The position numbers were made by a program, and so were the translations under genes. Below the pieces are notes generated by a model that made no database searches, was not told the DNA's origin, and saw nothing but the letters and a program-made list of their open reading frames with translations. From Syntrophomonas sp. (lineage in GTDB: Bacteria > Bacillota > Syntrophomonadia > Syntrophomonadales > Syntrophomonadaceae), in assembly GCA_028693695.1 (NCBI GenBank), contig JAQUUV010000006.1, forward strand, positions 18,936 through 33,645: 14,710 bases of DNA, in the 5' to 3' direction. Shown piece by piece: positions 6,575 through 13,855 of this stretch (position 1 is the stretch's first letter; the number at the start of each line of letters is the position of its first letter).

Positions 6575-7357
6575 TTATCTCAAAAAGTAAATTCCAATTA
6601 CAATAGCCCCTAATACGAACCTATACGCAGCAAAAATTCCGAAACCCTTAGTTCTAAGGTAATTAAGCAGAAACTTGATGCTTAACGCTCCTACAATAGC
6701 CGATGTCAGCACAGCAGTGATAAATGGAGCCTTATCAATGGGAACACTCCCCAGGTCTTTGGCATGGTACAATCCATCCGCAAGTATTATTGGTGCCGAC
6801 ATCAAAAATGTGAATCTGGCAATACCTTCTCTAGTCATTCCTAATAAACGTCCTACTGACATCGTTATACCCGAACGTGATACACCAGGTATAACTGCAA
6901 AAGCCTGTGATATACCTACAATCAGACCTCGCTTAAGCCCTATGTTTTCAACCCTGATTTCTCTTTTGCCCATTTCATCTGCTACATATAAGACAACGCC
7001 CATGATTATTAACATAATACCTATAAGGGCAGGATTCCTTAAACTCTCCATATGCTTATCCAACAAAAGCCCTGCCAGGCCACCCGGTATTGTAGTAGCA
7101 ACGAGAATCCAAAATAATTTGCCATCATTTGTTTTAGGACGGGTAAATCCTGCATGGATAAGTCTTAGCCAGTCCTTTATAAAAAACAATATTACTGCCG
7201 CTGCTGTTCCAAGGTGCAGAGCAACGTCGAATACATTCCCCGGGTCCTGCCAACCAAAAAGCCATGGAATTAGTATTATATGGGCGGTGCTGGATATGGG
7301 AAGGAACTCGCATACTCCCTGAACAATACCAAATACTATTGCTTGAAAAATTGTCAA
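6575..7357 (-). CDS. uppP: Undecaprenyl-diphosphatase UppP (BacA family)
   Basis: This integral membrane phosphatase converts undecaprenyl diphosphate to undecaprenyl phosphate, the carrier for peptidoglycan and other wall polymers. The family signatures are clear: EFLPISSTAH (residues 17-26, with the catalytic-region Glu and His) and PGVSRSG (157-163), within about 260 residues of mostly hydrophobic segments, the normal length. I place the start at TTG 7357..7355 because GGAGG (7370..7366) lies eight bases upstream and family members begin close to this point. A TTG five codons earlier, at 7372, lies at the ribosome binding site itself and is less likely. It lies downstream of the DedA gene on the same strand (a gap of about 76 bases), suggesting one transcript for lipid-carrier dephosphorylation and recycling. 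Confidence 0.97.
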   Translation of the reverse strand: MTIFQAIVFGIVQGVCEFLPISSTAHIILIPWLFGWQDPGNVFDVALHLGTAAAVILFFIKDWLRLIHAGFTRPKTNDGKLFWILVATTIPGGLAGLLLDKHMESLRNPALIGIMLIIMGVVLYVADEMGKREIRVENIGLKRGLIVGISQAFAVIPGVSRSGITMSVGRLLGMTREGIARFTFLMSAPIILADGLYHAKDLGSVPIDKAPFITAVLTSAIVGALSIKFLLNYLRTKGFGIFAAYRFVLGAIVIGIYFLR

Positions 7358-7433
7358 ACCATTAGCCTCCAATATATAAATATTTTTTTATTAAGATTAT
7401 AGCTATTAAACCAGCCGATACAAGGTAAGTAAA

Positions 7434-8042
7434 TCACCTTAGCTTTTTCTTAAATAAGTAATAAGATACGGCAAATATTATGGCTGCTATTATAATAAGA
7501 TCAATTATGTGAAACCAGGGCTTGATTAACTCCCAGTTTTCACCCAGCATCAGTCCAACATAGGTTAAGAACAAACTCCAGATAAGCGATCCCGCGAAAG
7601 TATAGAGTGTAAAATAGCCTATATTCATTTTTGCCGCTCCGACGGGCAAGGATATAAATGTTCTAATCCCTGGCATTAATCTGGTTAGAAAGACCGTGGA
7701 ATTACCGTAGCGGGAAAACCACTTTTCTGCCTGTATAAGTCTGCGATGTGGCAGACCAAGATATCTTCCGTATCGTTCGAGAAATGCTCTTCCACCAATA
7801 AGTCCAATGTAGTAAGAAACTAACGATCCAATTGTTCCGCCAATAGCTCCGGACATAGCCACCCCATAATAATTCAATGTCCCTTTATAAACGAGGTATC
7901 CACCAAAAGGCAATATAATCTCGCTTGGCAAAGGGATGTTACAGCTTTCGATAGCCATACCGATTCCAATTCCCCAGTAACCCATGGAGCTAATAAACGC
8001 AGTAGTTTTTATGGTGATAGCTGCAATCAATGCACTTAACAA
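7434..8042 (-). CDS. DedA family membrane protein
   Basis: A protein of about 202 residues in the DedA (SNARE-associated, PF09335) family. Hallmarks are ESCNIPLPSEIILPFGG near residue 32 and FLTRLMPGIRTFISLPVGA near residues 118-136, with the two conserved Arg residues, plus several hydrophobic segments. DedA members have been shown to translocate undecaprenyl phosphate (UptA) or other lipids across the membrane, and the adjacent uppP gene makes a C55-phosphate role attractive; that assignment is inference. I place the start at TTG 8042..8040, eight bases after GGAGG (8055..8051). The earlier TTG at 8057 coincides with the ribosome binding site. The stop of the upstream PAP2 remnant lies only 15 bases before this start, as in an operon. 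Confidence 0.93.
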   Translation of the reverse strand: MLSALIAAITIKTTAFISSMGYWGIGIGMAIESCNIPLPSEIILPFGGYLVYKGTLNYYGVAMSGAIGGTIGSLVSYYIGLIGGRAFLERYGRYLGLPHRRLIQAEKWFSRYGNSTVFLTRLMPGIRTFISLPVGAAKMNIGYFTLYTFAGSLIWSLFLTYVGLMLGENWELIKPWFHIIDLIIIAAIIFAVSYYLFKKKLR

Positions 8043-8057
8043 CGACAATTCCTCCAA

Positions 8058-8372
8058 TTAAGTATTATATTGCTTGTTTACTTGTGGACTCTCCCTGCTA
8101 TTAAGGTGTCTGACGGTATGCAATCCCATAATACATCCGGTTAACCAGAATCCCCCCGCCGCATAACCTGCAATGACATGAATAGTTCGATCAGCAACAT
8201 TAGATAATTGTTCTTGTCTCGCATGGGCTAAAGGAGCCAAACCGATGCTAAATCCTAGTTTTTCCAGCTTTTTGAAATACAATATGGATTCTATGAAAAG
8301 ATAATCCTTATTCCAGCTGGAGCATGGCGGGAATGCCTCATCATATCTATAGTTGCATACGGTAAGCGGCAC
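8058..8372 (-). pseudogene. Chimeric remnant: unknown N-part fused to PAP2 phosphatase C-terminus
   Basis: A 104-codon frame opening at GTG 8372. From residue VIAGYAAGGFWLTG to HLNSRE it is nearly identical to the C-terminus of the PAP2 phosphatase encoded at 12605-13333, and the DNA matches over 8090-8179. The PAP2 catalytic motifs are absent; where the intact gene has HYPSD before VIAGY, this frame has DRTIH, so similarity ends right at the last catalytic Asp. The preceding 65 residues (including YFKKLEKLGFSIG) are not recognised; a weak resemblance of KLGF to the C-terminal extension of the deacetylase at 11258 is not enough for a call. It cannot be an active phosphatase. It probably marks an old recombination breakpoint and still leads into dedA after 15 bases. 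Confidence 0.8.
8090..8179 (-). repeat. 90-bp direct repeat, left copy (PAP2 3' end)
   Basis: Matches 12625-12714 in the same orientation with four mismatches (8154, 8160, 8172, 8175), offset 4535 bp. It covers codons of the last 30 or so PAP2 residues. The two copies flank the plus-strand block from the first PAP2 gene to the deacetylase. Confidence 0.95.
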
Positions 8373-8471
8373 ATCATTCTATATGACACAACTTATATTT
8401 TAGGCGTCTTTTAAAAAATTAAAAGGGGAATCTCTTAGAAAACGCAAAATTATAGGGCAATACGACTAAAT

Positions 8472-8531
8472 TTTATTCAATTTTAATAAAGTCTTAATCT
8501 AAATTTAATAATTAGTTGTTAACATTTGAAT
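8472..8531 (+). promoter_or_regulatory. 11-bp-phased TTAAT direct repeats (PhoB/PhoP-like operator)
   Basis: TTAAT occurs at 8483, 8494 and 8505, exactly eleven bases apart, and weaker forms continue the phase at 8472 (TTTAT), 8516 (TTGTT) and 8527 (TGAAT). Direct repeats with one-helical-turn spacing are the known signature of OmpR/PhoB-family response-regulator sites; Pho boxes of Bacillus (TTAACA-like) and cyanobacteria (CTTAACCT-like) have this form, and CTTAATCT at 8493-8500 is close to the latter. The site lies about 130 bases upstream of the PAP2 start, with possible -10 elements (TAGTAT at 8554, TATAGT at 8557). The geometry is seen; binding by a phosphate regulator is inference. Confidence 0.5.
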
Positions 8532-8560
8532 GTATCCTAGTACTCAGAATAAATAGTATA

Positions 8561-8577
8561 GTCTATATCTTATAGAC
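8561..8577 (+). other. Short perfect inverted repeat in the PAP2 leader
   Basis: GTCTATA (8561-8567) and TATAGAC (8571-8577) are perfect inverted copies around TCT. The element lies about 30 bases after the phased repeats and 80 bases before the start codon. It could be a dimeric operator or a hairpin at the 5' end of the transcript; no T-run follows, so it is not a terminator. Confidence 0.4.
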
Positions 8578-8657
8578 CTTAGTCGGTGATTTACTGTAGG
8601 TGTAATCCGCAAAGGTACTAAATAGCATTAGATATATCAGATGGAGAGAGACTATGA

Positions 8658-9173
8658 ATGATTACATTTGTTAACTTTATTAAATACCAAGACTCTCGCG
8701 TCCTTTTCCTGTTTAACCAGAGTATGAAGTGCCGTACTCTGGATATACTGATGTACATAATTACTCAATTTGGATCCTTGTCGGTCGTTGTTGCTTTAGT
8801 ATTAATATTTCTTTTATCCTCAAGTCCAACCGTGATAAGTACAGGACGAAATCTGGCCATAGTCTTAATATTGAGCCAACTTATTGTACACTCATTAAAA
8901 TGGCTGATTAGTCGACCGCGACCATTTATAGCTACGAATTATATAATCCATAGACGGATTTCTGCTCCAGGATTCTCATTTCCTTCCGGTCATAGTTGTG
9001 CGGCCTTCGCAGTGGCAATTACCCTAAGATCTATCATACCCGGTGTTGATGATTTATTAATAACTTTGGCGGTATTGGTAGGTATTTCCCGCATTTATTT
9101 GGGTGCGCATTACCCTAGTGATGTCCTGATGGGATTCTTGATAGCATTTATTGTTTATGGGGTTTGTATTTAG
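8658..9173 (+). CDS. PAP2 family membrane phosphatase (171 residues)
   Basis: A small integral membrane lipid phosphatase with the full three-part PAP2 signature: KWLISRPRP (residues 81-89), PSGH (109-112) and SRIYLGAHYPSD (144-155), carrying the catalytic His, Arg and Asp residues. Family members dephosphorylate undecaprenyl diphosphate (BcrC), phosphatidate or phosphatidylglycerophosphate; the sequence does not decide which. The length is close to BcrC-like forms. The start ATG 8658 follows GGAGAGAG by seven bases; an ATG at 8654 opens only a six-codon frame. It is the first gene of a plus-strand series with a TVP38 protein, a lipid-type glycosyltransferase and a deacetylase, and lies behind the phased repeats. 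A diacylglycerol-generating role feeding the glycosyltransferase is possible but inferred. Confidence 0.93.
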   Translation: MITFVNFIKYQDSRVLFLFNQSMKCRTLDILMYIITQFGSLSVVVALVLIFLLSSSPTVISTGRNLAIVLILSQLIVHSLKWLISRPRPFIATNYIIHRRISAPGFSFPSGHSCAAFAVAITLRSIIPGVDDLLITLAVLVGISRIYLGAHYPSDVLMGFLIAFIVYGVCI

Positions 9174-9270
9174 AGGGATAGCATCAAAAGCCGCATACAT
9201 GGTTTTTGATGGATTATAACCCAGTACGTGAACAACCCTTGAATATTCGATTGATAATGAGGTTGAACAC

Positions 9271-9918
9271 TTGAAAAGTCAAAACATAAAGGAAAAGAAT
9301 TACCTAGGGACAGCCTTACTCCTTATAATGTTAGTAGGATTAATCGTCCTCTTTTTTTATCTTGATCGCCAGAATCAACTCTCTACTTTAATCCGCACAT
9401 GGGGAGCGGCCGGTGCTTTGCTCTCTATCCTTTTGATGGCTGCATTATGTATGACCCCAATTCCTTCGGAAGGGCTCCTGATTCTCTTACTTAAAATCTT
9501 CGGAATCTATGAGGGCACAATTTTGGCGTGGCTAGGTTCACTCTTAAGCTCCTTGGCTATTTTCTATCTAGCACGCTTTTTGGGGCAAGGATTATTTAAA
9601 CAGTTAATTACTCCTGATCGTTTTGATACGGTTGATTACTGGATCCGGAACAAAGGCTCCCTAGGATTGTTAATTGCTCGTCTGCTCCCGGTTCCTGCTT
9701 TTGCCGTAAACTATATTGCCGGAGTCATACCTTCGGTTAAACTCGGGCCTTATGTTTGGACTGCGGCTGTATCGATCATCCCATATTATGTTGGTGCAGC
9801 ACTCGTATTTATCGGGGTAGCACAATCAACCTGGATTTGGTTGGCGGTCGGAGGAATTATTATTTTCGCCCTTTGGGGAATCAGCTGCAGTTGGAGTAAA
9901 CGAGAAGATAACTCCTAA
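9271..9918 (+). CDS. TVP38/TMEM64 (VTT domain) membrane protein
   Basis: A 215-residue membrane protein with one N-terminal helix (about residues 12-30) followed by the VTT/SNARE-associated core. Diagnostic segments are MTPIPSEGLLILLLKIFG near residue 60 and RLLPVPAFAVNYIAGVIP near residue 135, with surrounding helices; this is the TVP38/TMEM64 (COG0398) variant, distantly related to DedA. Relatives of this fold act as lipid scramblases or transporters; the substrate here is unknown. The start is TTG at 9271 with only a weak AGGTTG upstream, so the start is less certain than most; AAAACATAAAGG lies inside. It is 97 bases after the PAP2 gene, with an AT-rich 8-bp inverted repeat (9182-9189 and 9204-9211) between them. 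The window has two proteins of this superfamily, one per gene block. Confidence 0.88.
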   Translation: MKSQNIKEKNYLGTALLLIMLVGLIVLFFYLDRQNQLSTLIRTWGAAGALLSILLMAALCMTPIPSEGLLILLLKIFGIYEGTILAWLGSLLSSLAIFYLARFLGQGLFKQLITPDRFDTVDYWIRNKGSLGLLIARLLPVPAFAVNYIAGVIPSVKLGPYVWTAAVSIIPYYVGAALVFIGVAQSTWIWLAVGGIIIFALWGISCSWSKREDNS

Positions 9919-9991
9919 TTATAGGTACCTTTAATGTCTGATAGGATTGGCTGAAGGTAATTACAGCGAATTATTCAGTCTAATATTTGGA

Positions 9992-9997
9992 TATAAT
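9992..9997 (+). promoter_or_regulatory. Possible -10 element before the glycosyltransferase gene
   Basis: A perfect TATAAT lies 54 bases upstream of the glycosyltransferase start in a 133-bp gap that is large for an operon. No good -35 is seen at 16 to 18 bases, so a separate promoter is only a suggestion. An ATT tract (about 10019-10033) follows. Confidence 0.3.
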
Positions 9998-10051
9998 TAC
10001 ATATGAAACAACACCTTACTATTATTATTATTAAATAAAGGAGGCTAGTTT

Positions 10052-11218
10052 ATGAAGAACCTGCGGGTACTTGTTTTCTCTGCCACTTTCGGTGCAGGGC
10101 ATGTTCGGGCGGCTGAAGCCCTTATCGAATCAATTCGCAAAATCAATCCTTATGCTGAAATCAAACATTTGGATTGTTGGGCAATATTAAGCAAAAAGTT
10201 TAACACTGTATTAACAGACTTTTATATAGAGATGATAAAAAGAACTCCAAAGCTCTGGGGAAAATTGTACTATGGTACCTCTGAAATTTCACCAGATTCA
10301 ATAGTTCAGCGCTTTTTGAATAATACCGGCCAAAGAAAATATTTAAAATACATCGATTCATTTCAACCAGATTTCATTATATGTACTTATCCCACAGTGG
10401 CAGGAGTCCTAGCCCAATTAAGATCAAAAAAACTACTGAATATTCCCCTGGTGGTAGTAATAACAGATTATGCCATTCACAACCAGTGGATTCATACAGG
10501 TGTAGACTTGTATATTGTAGGTTGTAATGATATTTATAATAGTTTTGTCGCCAGGGGTATAGACCCAGATACTATTAAAGTAACGGGTATTCCGGTAAGT
10601 CCTAAGTTTGAATGTGATTTAAATCGAACGGAGATTATGGTCGGATTAGGATTAATCCCGAACCGCCCCACTTGTTTGATTATGGGCGGGGCCTACGGAG
10701 TATTGAGTGAATTGAAACAACTTTGCAGAACTCTTGCGGATACATTAGTACCGTCGCAAACAATAGTGGTTTGTGGTAAAGATAATAATTTATACAATTC
10801 TCTTGATGAAGTAATTGAGAATGCTAGGAATCCCATAGTACGCTTTGGCTTTGTGAGAAATGTTGAAGAATTGATGAGTGCAGCTGATATAGTAATTACC
10901 AAAGCTGGAGGCTTAACGGTTTCAGAAGCTTTGACCAAACGACTGCCCATAATTATTTATAAGCCAATTCCAGGTCAAGAGCAGGAAAATGCTTCATATT
11001 TGGAGAAAATCGGGGCTGGGATAACTGCTCACTCTCTCAAAGAATTAGAAAAAATATTACTCTTTCTCTTAGATCACCCTAAAGATATTGAAAACATGAG
11101 GCAAGCAGCAGCTAAAGCCTTGCCTGGACATGCAGCTGATCAGGCGGTTCAACATATGATGCAAATGCTAAGAGAGACAGATAATGAAGTTATCCTATCT
11201 GCTGCTGGAAATAGATAA
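10052..11218 (+). CDS. MGDG synthase/UgtP-like glycosyltransferase (GT28 type)
   Basis: A 388-residue GT-B glycosyltransferase. The N-terminal domain has the MGDG-synthase signature: SATFGAGHVRAAEAL (residues 10-24) and PDFIICTYPTVAGVLAQL with VVVITDYAIHNQW (acceptor side). The C-terminal domain has the GT28 nucleotide-sugar pocket: MGGAYG, VITKAGGLTVSEAL and PIPGQEQENASYL. Bacterial relatives such as UgtP transfer glucose or galactose from a UDP-sugar to diacylglycerol to make glycolipids; B. subtilis YkoN is another relative whose substrate is unclear. The product is probably a glycolipid at the inner leaflet, but other lipid acceptors are possible. The ATG has AAAGGAGG about seven bases upstream. 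The deacetylase gene follows after 39 bases, so the two are likely co-transcribed. Confidence 0.92.
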   Translation: MKNLRVLVFSATFGAGHVRAAEALIESIRKINPYAEIKHLDCWAILSKKFNTVLTDFYIEMIKRTPKLWGKLYYGTSEISPDSIVQRFLNNTGQRKYLKYIDSFQPDFIICTYPTVAGVLAQLRSKKLLNIPLVVVITDYAIHNQWIHTGVDLYIVGCNDIYNSFVARGIDPDTIKVTGIPVSPKFECDLNRTEIMVGLGLIPNRPTCLIMGGAYGVLSELKQLCRTLADTLVPSQTIVVCGKDNNLYNSLDEVIENARNPIVRFGFVRNVEELMSAADIVITKAGGLTVSEALTKRLPIIIYKPIPGQEQENASYLEKIGAGITAHSLKELEKILLFLLDHPKDIENMRQAAAKALPGHAADQAVQHMMQMLRETDNEVILSAAGNR

Positions 11219-11257
11219 TATTGTTCAGAAAACGTAGCGCTAGCTATAGGAGGAAAG

Positions 11258-12547
11258 ATGGAAATTAGCTGGGGATATTCGGCGTTTTGGATTCTTTTAT
11301 TGGCTGCCGCGCTTTACACGGTTATTCCTGATTTTTTATTACATCATTTAGGTGTGGGAACTTGGAAGAGGCAGTATACTCCTGGGGTAACACTTACGTT
11401 TGATGATGGTCCAACTCCAGAAATAACCCCCATAATACTCGACGTTCTAGATCGACATCAGGTAATAGCTACCTTTTTCGTTATTGGAGAAAAAGCTCTT
11501 CGTTATCCAGAGTTAATCAAACTAATTCAAGCTCGTGGTCATCACATAGGTGCCCATTCCCAACAACACCGCTTTGCCTGGTTTATGTCACCATGGGAGA
11601 CCTGGCGGAATTGGGAAGAATGTATCGCTGCTCTGGAGCAATTGACTGGAAAGAAGGTAGTATGGGTTCGGCCACCCTGGGGAACTTTTAATCTTTGCAC
11701 CTGGTTGTGGTTGAAAATTCGCCACAAGCAAGCTGTTCTCTGGGATGTGGAGGGTCATGACTGGCTGGTCCGAAATAACCCTCCCAAGATAAATTCACGT
11801 ATTATTCATCAGGTAAAGGAAGGTTCAATAGTTCTGTTACATGATGGAGGGGGCGAGGATGGTGCGCCGCAAAACACCCTTCAAGCTCTTGATGACCTCT
11901 GCCGTATGATTGTTAAGGATAAAAAGCTACCTTTGTCAGAGTTGGATTTACCCGAGTGGTCAGGGGGCCGTAAGTTAGTACTTGGCATCTGGGGAAAATG
12001 GGAAAATATCTTTGCCCGCTTATACAAAGTGGAAAGAATTAATTCAACCAATATATTCCGATTATCTAAAAACTGCTATCACGGTCCTGATCTCTATTCG
12101 CAGGCTGGACAGCTGCTGGCCGCAGACGGTGACATGGTAGGAGAGATACACCTTGATAGTAACCGCTTACAGGGGAAGGAAATAGATATTAATAAGAGAG
12201 GGATTTATCTTTTACGCCTGATAAGAAAATCTTTACCCGGCCTCGCATGCTATGTGGATGAAAATCCCGAATACAAAGGAATCCAGGTATTCACAGGATT
12301 AACATTAATTAATCATGGGGTACAGAAATTAGGATTTGAAGTTCAAGAAATACCAGATACCATTTTTATTCGTTGGATAGGATGGTTACAAAAACTAATC
12401 ATGTTGATTTACCCATCATCAAGAAAGATCAGTAACAACAAATATAAAGGTACCCATCCTAAACTAGTATGGATCAGCAGGCAGCAACTGTTAGAAAGGT
12501 GGCTTCCCATTGACGGGTTGCAAAAGCAGAATAGGTTGCATTATTAG
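11258..12547 (+). CDS. NodB polysaccharide deacetylase with YkoP-like C-terminal domain
   Basis: A 429-residue protein. An N-terminal membrane anchor (about residues 8-30) precedes a NodB-homology carbohydrate esterase 4 domain with all five motifs: TFDDGP (47-52), HSQQH (100-104), RPPWG (138-142), DVEGHDW (163-169) and LLHD (193-196). The metal triad Asp-His-His and the catalytic Asp are therefore present. The last 190 residues (about 240-429) form an additional domain with GLTLINHGVQKLGFEV, which I believe corresponds to the family named after B. subtilis YkoP; that match is from memory. CE4 enzymes remove N- or O-acetyl groups from peptidoglycan or other glycans outside the membrane. The AGGAGG site precedes the ATG by a few bases. 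The close link with an MGDG-synthase-like enzyme recalls the ykoN-ykoP neighbourhood. The glycan target is unknown. Confidence 0.92.
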   Translation: MEISWGYSAFWILLLAAALYTVIPDFLLHHLGVGTWKRQYTPGVTLTFDDGPTPEITPIILDVLDRHQVIATFFVIGEKALRYPELIKLIQARGHHIGAHSQQHRFAWFMSPWETWRNWEECIAALEQLTGKKVVWVRPPWGTFNLCTWLWLKIRHKQAVLWDVEGHDWLVRNNPPKINSRIIHQVKEGSIVLLHDGGGEDGAPQNTLQALDDLCRMIVKDKKLPLSELDLPEWSGGRKLVLGIWGKWENIFARLYKVERINSTNIFRLSKNCYHGPDLYSQAGQLLAADGDMVGEIHLDSNRLQGKEIDINKRGIYLLRLIRKSLPGLACYVDENPEYKGIQVFTGLTLINHGVQKLGFEVQEIPDTIFIRWIGWLQKLIMLIYPSSRKISNNKYKGTHPKLVWISRQQLLERWLPIDGLQKQNRLHY

Positions 12548-12604
12548 TAAAGAACTTTAACTCTTCCTTAAATAATTAATAAACAATGGCAAATATCCAT
12601 TGAA

Positions 12605-13333
12605 TCATTCATTGATTTTTGCTTTCTCCCTGCTATTAAGGTGTCTGACGGTATGCAATCCCATAATACATCCGGTTAACCAGAATCCTCCCGCAGCATA
12701 ACCTGCTATAACATCGCTGGGGTAATGTACTCCTAAATAAATCCTGCTAATTCCGATAGCCAAAACCAGCAAAGCAAGGAAAAAGGTCGACAAATAAGTG
12801 CACTTACTTCGATTAAAGTTGATTAATAGAAGATAGATTAGCATTCCGTAAAAAACAAAGGAAACCATAGCATGCCCACTCGGAAAACTATATCCAGAAG
12901 CTGGTACCAAGCCCGGAGGTAGAGGCCGATGGCGATGAAAAGCCAATTTCAGAATCCAATCCATTATAGTAGCTCCGGTTAAGGCAATTATAAGCATACC
13001 TGCATCCCAAGAATGCTTCTTGACGATAAATAAAAAATAAACTGAGATTAAAGCAATGATAATCATTATAATAGGTGAGCCCATAGCAGTAATGAGCTTC
13101 ATTATTTCAGTTATTAATGGGTTCCTGATAGATGTAAATCCACTAATAATGGCTTGATCAAATAATCCCGACTCACTGTTGAGCATGTCTTCGGCCAGAT
13201 CCAGAAAAGACAAGAAAAAGCTTATACCTAGAAGCATTCCTGCAATTAAATAGTTAGCAAACTTATTAAGAGGGGTTACTTTCTTAGTAAATAGTCCGAT
13301 CAGAGGGCCTTTGAGAGAATATATAAAAATCAA
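12605..13333 (-). CDS. PAP2 family membrane phosphatase (about 242 residues)
   Basis: A second, larger PAP2 lipid phosphatase with the complete signature: KLAFHRHRP (129-137), PSGH (151-154) and SRIYLGVHYPSD (196-207), in a five- to six-helix membrane protein. Compared with the 171-residue paralog it has an extra N-terminal helix (residues 25-46) and a longer loop. The substrate may be undecaprenyl diphosphate, phosphatidate or another lipid phosphate. The start is uncertain: the first in-frame candidate TTG (13333..13331) directly abuts GGAG with no spacer, while the codon nine bases after GGAG is ATA (13324..13322), which could be a mutated ATG. It faces the deacetylase gene, 57 bases away. 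Its 3' end is duplicated at 8090-8179 beside dedA. Confidence 0.9.
   Translation of the reverse strand: MIFIYSLKGPLIGLFTKKVTPLNKFANYLIAGMLLGISFFLSFLDLAEDMLNSESGLFDQAIISGFTSIRNPLITEIMKLITAMGSPIIMIIIALISVYFLFIVKKHSWDAGMLIIALTGATIMDWILKLAFHRHRPLPPGLVPASGYSFPSGHAMVSFVFYGMLIYLLLINFNRSKCTYLSTFFLALLVLAIGISRIYLGVHYPSDVIAGYAAGGFWLTGCIMGLHTVRHLNSREKAKINE
12625..12714 (-). repeat. 90-bp direct repeat, right copy (PAP2 3' end)
   Basis: Sister of 8090-8179, 86 of 90 positions identical, same orientation. This copy lies in the intact PAP2 gene. Confidence 0.95.
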
Positions 13334-13348
13334 CTCCGTAACAAATAT

Positions 13349-13354
13349 ATTATA
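13349..13354 (-). promoter_or_regulatory. Possible -10 element of the larger PAP2 gene
   Basis: TATAAT on the minus strand ends 15 bases before the TTG candidate start. If used, transcription would start within about ten bases of the start region, leaving a very short leader. The -35 region is poor (TAACGT-like). Confidence 0.35.
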
Positions 13355-13401
13355 AGCCTGCTATTACACGAACGTTATTATTCTACCATTAAATAACACC
13401 G

Positions 13402-13433
13402 AAAAAAAATAGAAGTACACATTATACTTCTAT
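13402..13433 (-). terminator. Rho-independent terminator of the right-hand minus-strand cluster
   Basis: Read on the minus strand, ATAGAAGTA (13433..13425), a seven-base loop and TACTTCTAT (13417..13409) form a perfect nine-base-pair stem that runs straight into a tract of eight T. It lies about 90 bases past the stop at 13523 and would end the amidase-containing transcript. Confidence 0.88.
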
Positions 13434-13522
13434 ATTAATAGACTTTTATTTGCTATATTAACCGGCGCCTTCTCTATTGATTATGTCTTATAGTAAATTC
13501 ATAAATTCGGGTTTTCAATTAA

Positions 13523-13855
13523 TTAGATTAGCAATTGTTCCACCTGAGCGGTTTTGTCAGTCAAATACTGCTCACCCACCCATTCCGCATAAAACCTCGG
13601 CGGATGAGCTGGTCTACTCTCATCCTGGAGGGCCTGCCAGGCCTGATCTTCGCTTGCAAAGCTGCTCACCAGCTCCACTACCACTAAGCCAGTGGCTGAA
13701 TCGACCGCATATAAGGCAGCAAACTTGCCGAGCTCGATGTGATCAATATTAACCACGCAGTCTGTCCGGCCTGGTCCCAGCCGGGACTTGGCTCCAGCCT
13801 GTTCCTCTATCCATAATCCGAACTGTTTAGCATTCATCTTAACTTTTTTCGCCAC
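13523..13855 (-). CDS. Hypothetical protein, 110 residues
   Basis: No family is recognised. The sequence is soluble-looking: a basic start (VAKKVKMNAKQFG), then alternating acidic and hydrophobic stretches such as CVVNIDHIELGKFAALYAVD and LVVVELVSSF, and a C-terminal RFYAEWVGEQYL. No signal peptide or membrane segment is present. The GTG start at 13855..13853 has GGAGG nine bases upstream, and the gene overlaps the end of the amidase gene by 17 bases, which favours translational coupling and supports it as real. It is the last gene before the terminator. Codons are GC-richer than in the neighbouring PAP2 gene. In this position it could be a phage accessory protein, but nothing in the sequence proves that. 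Confidence 0.75.
   Translation of the reverse strand: MAKKVKMNAKQFGLWIEEQAGAKSRLGPGRTDCVVNIDHIELGKFAALYAVDSATGLVVVELVSSFASEDQAWQALQDESRPAHPPRFYAEWVGEQYLTDKTAQVEQLLI

Noticed and set aside
6675..7322. 215-codon plus-strand open frame
   Set aside because: It is the antisense shadow of uppP; its translation has no family features while the minus strand has clear UppP motifs.
12584..12620. Short hairpins between the convergent deacetylase and PAP2 genes (CAATGG/CCATTG and AATCA/TGATT followed by T)
   Set aside because: Stems of five or six AT-rich pairs are too weak to call as terminators, though one may act as such.
13477..13752. 91-codon plus-strand open frame
   Set aside because: Antisense to the 110-residue hypothetical gene, which has a ribosome binding site and overlaps the amidase gene as in an operon.
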